A stretch of DNA of 32,759 nt, taken from Cytobacillus praedii. GTDB taxonomy: Bacteria > Bacillota > Bacilli > Bacillales > Cytobacillaceae. The notes below the pieces were generated by a model, which saw only the letters and a list, made by a program, of their open reading frames with translations, made no database searches and was not told the DNA's origin. The stretch spans positions 261,323-294,081 of the forward strand of contig NZ_LMBX01000003.1 in assembly GCF_001439605.1 (NCBI RefSeq), written 5' to 3'. How positions within the stretch are numbered: position 1 is the first letter of the stretch; every line of letters begins with the position of its first letter. The translations under genes and the position numbers were made by a program. This document shows positions 1 to 7,902 of the stretch, in pieces.

Positions 1-178
1 CGATAGGCTGATCAAAACGATAGCTTTCACCATTACGCTCCCAACGCATCCACGTCTTGATTTGTGTGACATTCTTTATCCCCAATTCCTTCATGATTTC
101 TGAGTTCTTTATTCCATTCTTTTTCATTTCAATTGCTTTTATTTTAAACTCTGATGGATAATGTACCTTCTTTCCCAT
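1..178 (-). CDS. IS3-family transposase OrfA, N-terminal part (cut by window edge)
   Basis: Leftward reading from ATG at 178 gives 59 residues starting MGKKVHYPSEFKIKAIEMKK, the usual opening of the helix-turn-helix OrfA protein of IS3-family elements (HTH_Tnp_1 type). OrfA binds the terminal repeats; the catalytic DDE part is normally OrfB, reached by a -1 frameshift, and would lie left of the window. A strong GGAGGGTG ribosome site (plus strand 187-194) supports the start. That site lies in one arm of an 11-bp inverted repeat described separately. The family call is firm; the IS group (IS150-like) is less so. Confidence 0.85.
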   Translation of the reverse strand, partial: MGKKVHYPSEFKIKAIEMKKNGIKNSEIMKELGIKNVTQIKTWMRWERNGESYRFDQPI

Positions 179-180
179 AT

Positions 181-243
181 AAAAAACACCCTCCAGAAGT
201 ATCGATTAGTTACTAACTAAATAAGATACAGGGGGTGTTTTTT
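181..243 (-). promoter_or_regulatory. Inverted repeat burying the transposase ribosome site
   Basis: AAAAAACACCC (181-191) pairs perfectly with GGGTGTTTTTT (233-243), and a second perfect dyad, TTAGTTA/TAACTAA (206-212, 214-220), sits inside the loop. Read leftward the 3' arm holds the GGAGGGTG ribosome site and a T-run ending just before the ATG. The hairpin could therefore stop incoming transcription or hide the ribosome site on read-through transcripts, a strategy known for several insertion sequences. Confidence 0.55.
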
Positions 244-318
244 CCTTGTCTCATTTTACTGGGTCACTCTAAATAAGAGTGGGTTTTTTTGTATCAACAT
301 TGTTGGCCAAATATCTTG

Positions 319-449
319 GTTGACTGTAGCGGAAGGTGCGGGACTCCTGCAGGAGGAGTGGGACAGGTGAGACCCCGCAGGAGCGTTGTGCTCCGGGGAG
401 GATAAGCGCCCACCCCGCGGAAAGGGAGCAACCTGTAGCGGAAGTCAAC
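319..449. repeat. Dispersed structured intergenic repeat, copy 1 (131 bp)
   Basis: This G+C-rich block closely matches 28502-28630, sharing for example AGCGGAAGGTGCG at its start and CGCCCACCCCGCGGAAAG near its end. The ends are inverted (GTTGAC at 319-324, GTCAAC at 444-449) and there are internal hairpins, including GGAGC/GCTCC at 380-384 and 390-394. Similar elements are common between genes in Bacillaceae as far as I recall. It encodes no convincing protein; a 70-codon reading frame through it is an artefact. Confidence 0.8.
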
Positions 450-550
450 ACCTGCCTATTAGATTTATTAGCAAATATTTCTAAGAAATTAAGGTATGGA
501 CTAATAATAGGAGACTCTACTTTTCAAATAATTCTAATTAATTTATAATA

Positions 551-576
551 TGAATAATGAATCATTATTCATTTTT
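551..576 (+). promoter_or_regulatory. Perfect 10-bp palindrome before ysmA
   Basis: TGAATAATGA (551-560) and TCATTATTCA (562-571) are perfect inverted copies separated by one base and followed by five T. It lies 22 bases upstream of the ysmA start. It could be a repressor operator or the terminator of a gene that once lay upstream; the sequence does not decide between these. Confidence 0.45.
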
Positions 577-593
577 GAAATGGAGGCAGAAAG

Positions 594-1058
594 ATGTCAA
601 AAATAAATTATATTTCTGATATGGCAGAATGGGATAAGGGATTCGATTTTTATTATGAAATTAAAGTCCGCTTTTCGGAAACGGATATGTTTGGTCACCT
701 TAACAATACAGTCCCTTTTACGTACTTTGAGATGGCGAGGATAGAATTTTTTAAGTATAAAGGATTCATGCAGGAGTGGGTAAAACCAATGAACGAAACC
801 ATCCCTGTAGTCGCCGATCTTCAATGTGATTTCCTTCAGCAAGTCTTTTTTGATGAAAATCTGAAGGTGTATGTTAAAGCCAATGCGATTGGAAAATCGT
901 CAGTAGATATTCACTATATGGGCAAAAAGGAAGATGGTTCGATTTGCTTTACAGGCAGAGGGGCAATGGTGCAAATGTCAAAAAGAGAAGGAAAAGGTGT
1001 ACCTTGGACAGAAGACCAGCGAAAATTGCTTGAAAATCATGAAAAAATTAAAGCTTAA
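594..1058 (+). CDS. ysmA: Acyl-CoA thioesterase-like protein, YsmA type
   Basis: A 154-residue hot-dog-fold (4HBT) protein. The motif around residues 26-45, RFSETDMFGHLNNTVPFTYF, is typical: the Asp of ETDMFGHLNN is the position used for catalysis in 4-hydroxybenzoyl-CoA thioesterase relatives. Such enzymes hydrolyse acyl-CoA thioesters in the cytoplasm; the substrate of YsmA itself is not known to me. The ATG has GGAGGC eight bases upstream. It directly precedes gerE, as in Bacillus subtilis, which supports the name. An insertion-sequence end and a dispersed repeat lie upstream where I would expect the sdh genes, so the local order is disturbed on that side. Confidence 0.85.
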   Translation: MSKINYISDMAEWDKGFDFYYEIKVRFSETDMFGHLNNTVPFTYFEMARIEFFKYKGFMQEWVKPMNETIPVVADLQCDFLQQVFFDENLKVYVKANAIGKSSVDIHYMGKKEDGSICFTGRGAMVQMSKREGKGVPWTEDQRKLLENHEKIKA

Positions 1059-1110
1059 TTACGCAGAAACACATTTACTAAAATAAAACGTTCTCCTTGA
1101 TGGATTGCAG

Positions 1111-1140
1111 TCACTTCAGGTCCCTGCTTGACATATGATA
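1111..1140 (+). promoter_or_regulatory. Sigma-K-type promoter of gerE
   Basis: CATATGATA at 1132-1140 matches the sigma-K -10 consensus CATAnnnTA exactly, and an AC dinucleotide at 1113-1114 lies 17 bases upstream as expected for the -35 element. Bacillus subtilis gerE is a late mother-cell gene read by sigma-K, so position and match agree. The start point would fall near 1147. Confidence 0.65.
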
Positions 1141-1205
1141 TGGTGACTAAATATATACCCACCCCGCGGTTCATAGCTGGCGAAAGGCAAGGAGGGTTAC
1201 AATAC

Positions 1206-1430
1206 TTGAAGGAGAACGAATATACTCACAAGCCGTTACTCACCAAACGAGAAAGAGAAGTATTCGAACTGTTAGTACAAGATAAAACAACAAGAGAAAT
1301 CGCTGGTGAATTGTTTATAAGCGAGAAAACGGTTCGAAACCACATTTCGAATGCCATGCAAAAGCTTGGTGTTAAGGGGCGATCACAAGCTGTTGTAGAG
1401 CTCCTTCGAATGGGAGAGCTAGAACTTTAA
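1206..1430 (+). CDS. gerE: Spore-gene transcription regulator GerE
   Basis: A 74-residue LuxR-type DNA-binding protein, the same length as Bacillus subtilis GerE. It is essentially one helix-turn-helix domain: LTKREREVFELLVQDKTTRE leads into the recognition segment SEKTVRNHISNAMQKLGVKG. GerE acts in the mother cell late in sporulation, activating and repressing coat genes together with sigma-K. The TTG at 1206 is chosen because GGAGGG ends nine bases before it and it gives the family length; the frame stays open upstream to 1128, but that would add 26 residues lying over the promoter. A strong hairpin terminator follows. Confidence 0.95.
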   Translation: MKENEYTHKPLLTKREREVFELLVQDKTTREIAGELFISEKTVRNHISNAMQKLGVKGRSQAVVELLRMGELEL

Positions 1431-1435
1431 TTAAG

Positions 1436-1477
1436 ACCGGCAATCCAATTTATTGGATGCCGGTTAAAATTATTTTT
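1436..1477 (+). terminator. Terminator after gerE
   Basis: ACCGGCAATCCAA (1436-1448) pairs with TTGGATGCCGGT (1453-1464), with a single-base bulge, and is followed by an A/T-rich tail ending in TTTTT (1472-1476). The hairpin is strong and placed just after the gerE stop. Confidence 0.8.
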
Positions 1478-1605
1478 GGGAAGAATTATTATTGCTTTTT
1501 TTTCTCCTTGAAATTTGCTCGAAAAAAGGCGAAAATAAAATGAAAATGAAAGTAAATTTTATAAGATATAGATGATTAGAAAAGCAATTATGGGAGTTGT
1601 TTCTA

Positions 1606-2064
1606 ATGGAGCTGGAAGATGTTATTCTTAACGAAGAAGTAGATTCTGTGGCAGCAATTGAAAAAGAACTGCGATACATATCAGGAATTATTAAACAAAA
1701 AGGCCGGGAAATTTTAAGTAATTACAAAATTACTCCACCCCAATTTGTAGCTCTGCAATGGCTTTTTGAAGATGGAGATATGACAATTGGAGAGCTTTCT
1801 AATAAAATGTATCTTGCATTTAGTACGACAACCGATCTTGTTGATCGGATGGAAAAGAATACGCTTGTAAAACGGGTGAAAGACCCGAATGACCGCAGAG
1901 TGGTGCGTATTCATCTTCTTGAAGAAGGAGAGCGGATTATTGATGAGGTTATCCAAAAAAGGCAGTTGTACTTAAAAGAGGTGCTAATTAATTTTTCGAA
2001 TGATGAAGTTCAGCTCCTTAAAACAAACCTAATGAAATTACACCAAGATATGCGCGGAGAATGA
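1606..2064 (+). CDS. ysmB: MarR-family transcription regulator YsmB
   Basis: A 152-residue winged-helix regulator of the MarR family. The central segment [20 protein letters not shown] is the recognition helix region and [17 protein letters not shown] is the characteristic wing with the conserved D-x-R-DRR-x-x motif. MarR proteins bind palindromic operators as dimers and usually respond to small ligands; the targets are unknown. The ATG at 1606 has GGGAG nine bases upstream and is preferred to the in-frame TTG at 1597. It sits ten bases before racE, as in Bacillus subtilis, and is likely co-transcribed with it. Confidence 0.88.
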   Translation: MELEDVILNEEVDSVAAIEKELRYISGIIKQKGREILSNYKITPPQFVALQWLFEDGDMTIGELSNKMYLAFSTTTDLVDRMEKNTLVKRVKDPNDRRVVRIHLLEEGERIIDEVIQKRQLYLKEVLINFSNDEVQLLKTNLMKLHQDMRGE

Positions 2065-2074
2065 GGCGGTATGT

Positions 2075-2869
2075 TTGAAACAACCAATTGGAATCATTGA
2101 TTCAGGTGTCGGAGGGCTGACCGTAGCAAAAGAAGTGATGCGTCAGCTGCCGAATGAAAATATTGTATACTTAGGCGATACAGCTCGCTGTCCATATGGA
2201 CCAAGATCTGGTGAAGAAGTAAAAGCGTTTACATGGGAGCTAACTAGATTTTTGTTAACGAAAGATATAAAAATGCTAATAATAGCTTGCAATACTGCAA
2301 CAGCCGTTGTGCTGGATGAAATTCGGAATGAGTTATCCATTCCTGTTATTGGCGTTATTTCTCCTGGGGCTAGGGCTGCTATTAAAAAAACAGAAAATCA
2401 CAGGATTGGCGTAATTGGAACGATTGGGACAATTAAAAGCGGGGCATATGAGGAAGCGTTAAAGCAAATAAATAGAAGAACAGTCGTGCATAGTTTGGCA
2501 TGTCCAAAATTTGTTCCGCTTGTTGAAAGCGGAGAATACGGTGGTCCTTTAGCTAAGAAGGTTGTTACCGAAACGCTGCAGCCACTTTTAAATCGTGATT
2601 TAGATACACTCATATTAGGGTGCACACATTACCCGCTACTGGAACAGCCGATTCAACAGGTTATGGGAGATCAGGTAAAAGTAATTAGCTCTGGTGAGGA
2701 GACTGCAAGAGAAGCTAGCACCATTCTCTCACATTATGAAATGCTTAATTCGTGCGAGAATGAAGTCCAGCATCAATTTTTTACGACAGGCTCAAGAACT
2801 ATTTTTAAAAAGATTGCTTCTGAATGGCTGCAGCTGCCTGTAATAAATGTGAAAAAAATTTCGCTTTAA
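2075..2869 (+). CDS. racE: Glutamate racemase
   Basis: A 264-residue cofactor-independent racemase that converts L-glutamate to D-glutamate for peptidoglycan (and poly-gamma-glutamate in some bacilli). Both catalytic cysteines are visible: CNTATA near residue 73 and GCTHYP near residue 185. The N-terminal [20 protein letters not shown] and [13 protein letters not shown] are diagnostic. The start is TTG, ten bases after the ysmB stop, with GAGGCGG just upstream; an ATG four bases earlier is out of frame. A good terminator follows directly. The racE name rests on the position next to ysmB and gerE. Confidence 0.95.
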   Translation: MKQPIGIIDSGVGGLTVAKEVMRQLPNENIVYLGDTARCPYGPRSGEEVKAFTWELTRFLLTKDIKMLIIACNTATAVVLDEIRNELSIPVIGVISPGARAAIKKTENHRIGVIGTIGTIKSGAYEEALKQINRRTVVHSLACPKFVPLVESGEYGGPLAKKVVTETLQPLLNRDLDTLILGCTHYPLLEQPIQQVMGDQVKVISSGEETAREASTILSHYEMLNSCENEVQHQFFTTGSRTIFKKIASEWLQLPVINVKKISL

Positions 2870-2893
2870 AACCTTCGTACTGAAGGTTTTTTT
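2869..2893 (+). terminator. Terminator after racE
   Basis: AAACCTTC (2869-2876) and GAAGGTTT (2882-2889) form a perfect 8-bp stem with a five-base loop, followed by a T-run (2887-2893). It overlaps the last base of the racE stop codon. Confidence 0.85.
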
Positions 2894-2945
2894 GTTATAG
2901 ATTCATGATAAAATAAGGGAAATGAATAAGAATAAGGTGATAGAT

Positions 2946-5087
2946 TTGTTGAAAGAAGCTGAACATTATTTAAAGCAATATTTTGGTTACTCCTCCTTCC
3001 GCGCGGGACAAGGAGAGATTATTCGTAATCTATTGGCACAGACCAATACGCTCGGTATCCTTCCAACAGGAGGCGGGAAATCTCTTTGCTTCCAAATCCC
3101 TGCTCTTATGCTCCCTGGTTTTGCCGTAGTTATTTCTCCATTAATTTCTCTCATGAAAGATCAAGTTGATGCGTTATTAGCGGCGAATATTCACGCTACC
3201 TTTATAAATAGTTCACTTTCAAGTCAAGAATATCAGGAAAGAATGTCTGGTATACGCCAAGGTCAATTCAAGCTTGTTTATGTCGCACCTGAACGATTTG
3301 AATCTGAGAGCTTCCTAGAAGTACTGAACTCTTTAGATATTTCAATGATTGTATTTGATGAGGCGCATTGTATTTCACAATGGGGACATGATTTCAGACC
3401 GAGCTATCGATCGATTGTTATGAATTTAAGTAAATTAAATAAAAAACCAGTAATTGCAGCATTAACAGCTACCGCAACAAAGGATGTAGCAGATGATATT
3501 CGAAAACTATTAAAGATAGCGGAAGAAGATAGTTTTATTACAGGCTTTGCTAGAGAGAACCTAGCTTTTCATATGATAAAGGGCATGAATAAAAGAGATT
3601 TTATCAGTCAATTTATTAAAAAACATCCTAATGAATCAGGGATCATTTACACTTCTAGCAGAAAAGAGACTGATCAGCTTTTTAATTATTTAAACGCAAT
3701 GAATCATTCAGTTGCAAAATATCATGCCGGGCTAGGAGAAGCAGCCCGGAAGCAGGCACAAAATGAGTTTGTTTATGATGAAGCAGATATTATGATCGCA
3801 ACCAATGCGTTCGGCATGGGAATCGATAAGTCGAATGTTCGTTTTGTCATTCACTACAACCTTCCGCGAAACATAGAGGCTTATTATCAGGAAGCTGGAC
3901 GTGCTGGCAGAGATGGAGAAGAAAGTGCTTGCTACTTACTATTTTCTCCCCAAGATATTCAGCTTCAAAAATTTCTAATTGAAGAATCAAATCTAGATTT
4001 TCAGAAGCGGGAACAGGAATACAATAAATTAAAACAAATGGTAAACTATTGCCATACAGAAAAATGCCTGCAATCCTATATTATTGAGTATTTTGATGCC
4101 AATAGTAAAATGGATGCTTGCGGGAAATGCAGCAATTGCATGGATAAACGTGAACAGGCAGATATTACAAAGGAAGCGCTAATGATTTTTTCCTGCATTA
4201 AAAGGATGGGCGAGCGATTTGGTGTTACCCTCACTGCCCAAGTGTTAAAAGGCTCGCAAAATAAACGAATAAAAGAATTACATTTTAATGAATTATCTAC
4301 TTATGGGCTGCTAAAACAGTATAAGGAAAAAGAAATAACTGACATTATTAACTACTTGCTAGCTGAAGGCTATCTGTTATTGACCGACAGCAAGTATCCA
4401 GTTGTCAAGCTTAGTGAGAAATCGTTGCCGGTATTAAAACAGCAGGAACAGCTTTATATGAAAACAACAATTCAAGCATCTGACACGGCAGTTGATGAGA
4501 ATAGTGAATTATTTGCTGTTCTACGGACGCTCCGCAAGAAATTAGCAGATCGGGAAAAGGTCCCTCCATACGTTGTCTTTGCAGATACTGCTTTAAGGGA
4601 AATGAGCCGGTATTATCCTACAGAAAAGGCCGAAATGCTGAGTGTCAAAGGCGTAGGACAAATGAAATATGAAAAGTATGGAGTGTATTTCATAGAAGAA
4701 ATCAAAAAGTTTATGGCTGAGAATAATATTGAATTGGAGAAGAAGAATCCTAAAGATGATCAGAAAACTCCATTGAAGAAACAAGAGGAGTCAGATGCGC
4801 CAAGCTATTTACAATCATATCAATTTTATATGGATGGAATGTCCATTAATGAAATTGCTAAAGCTCGTAATTTTTCTCCAATTACAATTCAAGAGCATAT
4901 TTTGCGTGCGGTTCGAGAGGGGCAGAATATTAACTGGGAAGAGATATTTGATGAGGACACAGAAGGTCTTATATTAGAAGCGGTGCAAAAAGTGGGGACA
5001 GAAAAGCTTAAACTGATAAAAGAAGAACTGCCGAATAAAATTGATTATTTTTCAATTAAAGCAGTGCTGACAAAGAATAGCCTCTGA
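2946..5087 (+). CDS. recQ: RecQ-family ATP-dependent DNA helicase
   Basis: A superfamily 2 DNA helicase of about 713 residues that unwinds 3'-tailed DNA in recombination and repair. Visible in order: Walker A TGGGKS (about residue 40), DEAH box in VFDEAHCISQWGHDF, motif VI QEAGRAGRDG, a zinc-binding region with the four cysteines of CLQSY...CGKCSNC, the RQC winged helix, an HRDC domain (around YVVFADTALREM), and a C-terminal helix-turn-helix extension (NEIAKARNFSPITIQEHI). TTG at 2946 is preferred because AAGGTG lies six bases upstream and the protein then starts like other RecQ proteins; ATG at 2922 has only a poorly spaced AGGGA. It interrupts the racE-gerM neighbourhood I remember from Bacillus subtilis. 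It is longer than the usual roughly 600 residues because of the C-terminal extension. Confidence 0.92.
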   Translation: MLKEAEHYLKQYFGYSSFRAGQGEIIRNLLAQTNTLGILPTGGGKSLCFQIPALMLPGFAVVISPLISLMKDQVDALLAANIHATFINSSLSSQEYQERMSGIRQGQFKLVYVAPERFESESFLEVLNSLDISMIVFDEAHCISQWGHDFRPSYRSIVMNLSKLNKKPVIAALTATATKDVADDIRKLLKIAEEDSFITGFARENLAFHMIKGMNKRDFISQFIKKHPNESGIIYTSSRKETDQLFNYLNAMNHSVAKYHAGLGEAARKQAQNEFVYDEADIMIATNAFGMGIDKSNVRFVIHYNLPRNIEAYYQEAGRAGRDGEESACYLLFSPQDIQLQKFLIEESNLDFQKREQEYNKLKQMVNYCHTEKCLQSYIIEYFDANSKMDACGKCSNCMDKREQADITKEALMIFSCIKRMGERFGVTLTAQVLKGSQNKRIKELHFNELSTYGLLKQYKEKEITDIINYLLAEGYLLLTDSKYPVVKLSEKSLPVLKQQEQLYMKTTIQASDTAVDENSELFAVLRTLRKKLADREKVPPYVVFADTALREMSRYYPTEKAEMLSVKGVGQMKYEKYGVYFIEEIKKFMAENNIELEKKNPKDDQKTPLKKQEESDAPSYLQSYQFYMDGMSINEIAKARNFSPITIQEHILRAVREGQNINWEEIFDEDTEGLILEAVQKVGTEKLKLIKEELPNKIDYFSIKAVLTKNSL

Positions 5088-5118
5088 TAAAGAGAGGCTA
5101 AGAAAAATGAAATTTTTT
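5078..5118 (+). terminator. Hairpin after recQ, weak terminator
   Basis: TAGCCTCT (5078-5085) pairs perfectly with AGAGGCTA (5093-5100) around a seven-base loop; the stop codon is inside it. The T-run (5112-5118) is 11 bases beyond the stem, so termination may be inefficient. Confidence 0.5.
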
Positions 5119-5191
5119 TCTCCGAAGACGGTCTAATTTACAAACAGGCTCGTATACATGTTAGTACAAACTGTCTTTGGAGGGATTAAAT

Positions 5192-6271
5192 ATGTCCATA
5201 AATAAAAAAACAACAATCGTGTCAGCAGTCTTAGTTTCATCCGTTTTGTTGTCTGGATGCGGATTGTTTGGGAGCGGAGGAAAAGAAAAAATTGATCCGC
5301 CTCAATCATCGGTAACATATACGGATGAAGAATCAGCCGTAACTGGAGAAACAACAAATACAGAAACCGGTACGGACAAAGCTGGAAATGAAGAAGCTGT
5401 AACTGGGACGATTCAAACAGAGCTATACTTGATCAATAAGGATGGCTTAGTTGTGCCGCAAACCTTGGAGTTGCCAAAAACGGAATCAGTAGCTACACAA
5501 GCACTCGAATATCTTGTAAAGGATGGCAAAGTAACGGAGCTGCTGCCAAATGATTTCATGGCGGTTCTCCCAGCTGATACGAAGCTATCCGTTGATATTA
5601 AGGACAAAGTTGCGACGGTAAATTTCTCCAAGGAGTTTAAAGATTATCAAGTGGAAGATGAACAGAAAATTCTTCAGGCTGTCACGTGGACATTAACACA
5701 ATTTGATACGGTTGATAAAGTTAAGTTTCAATTAAACGGAAATGCTTTAAATGAAATGCCAGTTGGCGGAACACCAATCGGGGAATCCTATAGCAGAGGA
5801 AACGGGATTAATCTCGACACGACAGATATTCTTGACGTAAACAATACAAGACCTGTTACAGTCTATTATATTGGTGGAAGTGAAGGCTCATACTATTATG
5901 TTCCTGTCACAAAGCGTGTCTCCAATAATGAGAAGAATGATTATAAGGCGGTCGTTAATGAACTCATTAAGGGACCAAGTTATGTGTCGAATCTTGATAG
6001 TTTGTTCCTACCCGAAGTTAAGCTTTTAGATGATCCAAAAATTGAAAATGGGAAAATAACTTTGAATTTTAATGAAGCTGTATACAGCAGTGAGGAAAAA
6101 ATAATTTCTGAACATTTATTGACTGCATTGGTTCTGTCTTTAACTGAACAGAAAGACATTGAAGGTGTGGCAATAACGGTTGATGGAAAAGCAGAGCTAG
6201 TGAATGAAAAGGGAGAAAAACTGACTGAACCAGTAACTCGTCCTGAAAAAGTGAACACAGGTAGTTTTTAA
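5192..6271 (+). CDS. gerM: Spore germination/sporulation lipoprotein GerM
   Basis: A 359-residue exported lipoprotein. Residues 1-27 form a signal peptide with lipobox LLSGC, so the mature protein is anchored on the outer face of a membrane through its cysteine. Two GerMN domains follow, roughly residues 75-190 (starting IQTELYLINKDGLVV) and 210-335 (starting RPVTVYYIGGSEGSYYY). GerM is needed for normal spore cortex formation and germination and in Bacillus subtilis contributes to forespore engulfment complexes. ATG 5192 has GGAGGG seven bases upstream; the in-frame TTG at 5177 overlaps that site. It lies just before rph, as in Bacillus subtilis. Confidence 0.93.
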   Translation: MSINKKTTIVSAVLVSSVLLSGCGLFGSGGKEKIDPPQSSVTYTDEESAVTGETTNTETGTDKAGNEEAVTGTIQTELYLINKDGLVVPQTLELPKTESVATQALEYLVKDGKVTELLPNDFMAVLPADTKLSVDIKDKVATVNFSKEFKDYQVEDEQKILQAVTWTLTQFDTVDKVKFQLNGNALNEMPVGGTPIGESYSRGNGINLDTTDILDVNNTRPVTVYYIGGSEGSYYYVPVTKRVSNNEKNDYKAVVNELIKGPSYVSNLDSLFLPEVKLLDDPKIENGKITLNFNEAVYSSEEKIISEHLLTALVLSLTEQKDIEGVAITVDGKAELVNEKGEKLTEPVTRPEKVNTGSF

Positions 6272-6307
6272 TCGCACGGTTTTTGATATACTATAGGAAT
6301 AAACGAA

Positions 6308-6340
6308 AAGAGGAGGCATTTTCTGCCACCTCTTCTTTAT
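6308..6340 (+). terminator. Terminator after gerM
   Basis: AAGAGGAGGCA (6308-6318) pairs with TGCCACCTCTT (6324-6334) with one A-A mismatch, followed by the T-rich CTTTATT. It separates gerM from the rph promoter. Confidence 0.7.
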
Positions 6341-6376
6341 TGGCTAGTGGGAAAATTGATATTTATTGAGTGGTAT

Positions 6377-6405
6377 TTAACTTAAATTAGGTTCCTGCTT
6401 ATAAT
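6377..6405 (+). promoter_or_regulatory. Sigma-A promoter of rph
   Basis: TTAACT (6377-6382) and TATAAT (6400-6405) are separated by 17 bases; the -10 is a perfect match and the -35 matches four of six. Transcription would start near 6412, giving a leader of about 105 bases before rph. Confidence 0.65.
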
Positions 6406-6413
6406 GTCGTATC

Positions 6414-6464
6414 AGAAAAACTATAGCACTCGCTAGAAGGACTTGGCGAACCCCAAGTTTTTCT
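6414..6464 (+). promoter_or_regulatory. rph leader with overlapping alternative stems
   Basis: AGAAAAACT (6414-6422) is perfectly complementary to AGTTTTTCT (6456-6464). Inside lies a smaller stem, ACTTGG (6441-6446) with CCAAGT (6453-6458), followed by TTTTC, which resembles a terminator. The two pairings share AGT at 6456-6458. This could be an attenuator or just a branched leader fold; no known riboswitch class is recognised. Confidence 0.35.
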
Positions 6465-6516
6465 ACTATTTAGAGGCTATCTAGCTTCAGCAATTCTATT
6501 TAGGAGGAATCATCCC

Positions 6517-7272
6517 ATGCGTGCAGATGGACGTGAACAACTACAATTAAGACCTATACATATTGAAACGAACTATTTAATGCATCCAGAAGGCTCCGTT
6601 TTAATAAGTGTTGGAAATACAAAGGTGATTTGTACGGCAAGTATTGATGATCGCGTTCCGCCTTTTATGAGAGGAGAAGGGAAGGGCTGGATAACGGCTG
6701 AGTACTCGATGCTCCCTAGGGCAACGGAGACGAGAAATATTAGAGAATCTGCTAAGGGGAAAATTACCGGGCGGACGATGGAAATCCAGCGCTTAATTGG
6801 ACGAGCACTTCGTGCAATAGTAGATCTTGAAGCACTTGGAGAAAGAACAATCTGGCTGGACTGTGATGTTATTCAGGCAGATGGAGGGACAAGAACTGCA
6901 TCGATTACTGGTGCATTCGTTGCTATGGCGCTTGCTTTAGAAAAAGTTAGTAAAACGAAAAAGCTTGCAAAGTATCCAATCAAAGATTTTCTAGCTGCAA
7001 CAAGTGTTGGGATATTAGAGAATAAGCAAGTGGTTGTCGACTTAAATTATATCGAGGATTCAAAAGCACTTGTTGATATGAATATTGTCATGACGGGAAA
7101 TGGTGAATTTGTTGAGCTGCAAGGGACAGGAGAGGAAGCTACTTTCTCTTATAATGAGCTCCAAGAATTATTAAAAGCTGGACAGGATGGCATTGTCCAG
7201 TTATTTGAAATTCAAAAAGAAGCGCTTGGGGAAGAAATCACTAGTAAAATTAACTCAAGAAAAGAGAAATAA
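6517..7272 (+). CDS. rph: Ribonuclease PH
   Basis: A 251-residue phosphate-dependent 3'-to-5' exoribonuclease that trims the 3' ends of tRNA precursors. The N-terminal [14 protein letters not shown] and the segment [20 protein letters not shown] are hallmarks of the family, and [20 protein letters not shown] carries the phosphate-binding core. Length is close to the usual 240-250. ATG 6517 has AGGAGG upstream (6502-6507). The pyrophosphatase gene follows after 18 bases and the phosphoesterase gene overlaps that, so the three form one operon from the promoter at 6377. Confidence 0.96.
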   Translation: MRADGREQLQLRPIHIETNYLMHPEGSVLISVGNTKVICTASIDDRVPPFMRGEGKGWITAEYSMLPRATETRNIRESAKGKITGRTMEIQRLIGRALRAIVDLEALGERTIWLDCDVIQADGGTRTASITGAFVAMALALEKVSKTKKLAKYPIKDFLAATSVGILENKQVVVDLNYIEDSKALVDMNIVMTGNGEFVELQGTGEEATFSYNELQELLKAGQDGIVQLFEIQKEALGEEITSKINSRKEK

Positions 7273-7290
7273 GGGAAGGTGCTTAGAATA

Positions 7291-7902
7291 ATGTCAGAAG
7301 TAATTATTGCAACAAAGAATCAAGGAAAAGCAAAGGAATTTGCCCGAATGTTCCAGCCGCTCGGCTTTGAAGTTAAGACGCTGTTAGATTTTCCTGACAT
7401 ACAGGATGTTGAAGAGACAGGAACAACATTTGAGGAAAACGCGGTGTTAAAAGCAGAAACGATTTCTAAGGTTCTTGGCAGAATGGTAATAGCTGATGAT
7501 TCAGGTCTTGCTATTGATGCACTAGATGGAAGACCTGGAATATTTTCTGCACGATATGCAGGAGAAGATAAAAACGATGAAGCAAATATGAACAAAGTGT
7601 TAAAAGAGCTTGAAAATGTTCCAGATAATGAACGGCATGCTAGATTTTACTGTGCTCTTGCAGTTGCTACTCCTGGACAGGAAACGTTTACTGTCCTAGG
7701 AACCTGTGAAGGAAGGATTTTACAAGAAAAAAGGGGATCCCACGGATTTGGCTACGATCCGATATTCTTTGCAGTTGAGAAGGGAAAAGCAATGGCAGAG
7801 CTGGAACCAGAAGAAAAGGCACAAATTAGTCACCGAGCACATGCTCTTCGTAAATTAGAAAGTGAGCTGCCTTCTCTTTTAGCTGGAGCTGAAAAAAAGT
7901 GA
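7291..7902 (+). CDS. ysnA: Non-canonical purine NTP pyrophosphatase (RdgB/HAM1)
   Basis: A 203-residue HAM1/RdgB enzyme that hydrolyses dITP, dXTP and ITP to monophosphates, keeping deaminated purines out of DNA and RNA. The diagnostic segments are VIIATKNQGKAKEF at the start, DDSGLAIDALDGRPGIFSAR in the middle (catalytic Asp in DDSGL), and GSHGFGYDPIF and SHRAHALRKL near the end. ATG 7291 is chosen with GGGAAGG nine bases upstream; an in-frame GTG at 7279 would overlap that site. It sits 18 bases after rph and overlaps the next gene by four bases. Confidence 0.95.
   Translation: MSEVIIATKNQGKAKEFARMFQPLGFEVKTLLDFPDIQDVEETGTTFEENAVLKAETISKVLGRMVIADDSGLAIDALDGRPGIFSARYAGEDKNDEANMNKVLKELENVPDNERHARFYCALAVATPGQETFTVLGTCEGRILQEKRGSHGFGYDPIFFAVEKGKAMAELEPEEKAQISHRAHALRKLESELPSLLAGAEKK

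Larger units (their letters stand above)
1..266 (-). mobile_element. IS3-family insertion sequence, left end (partial)
   Basis: The leftward transposase start lies inside this stretch, and the outer end carries a TG-starting terminal sequence read leftward as TGACCCAGTAAAATGAGACA (positions 266-247), the kind of end seen in IS3/IS150-group elements. The other end and any target duplication are outside the window, so the full element length, its intactness and the inverted-repeat match cannot be checked here. Confidence 0.75.

Noticed and set aside
336..548. Rightward 70-codon reading frame near the left edge
   Set aside because: It is the translation of the dispersed G+C-rich repeat; no ribosome site and no protein-like continuation.
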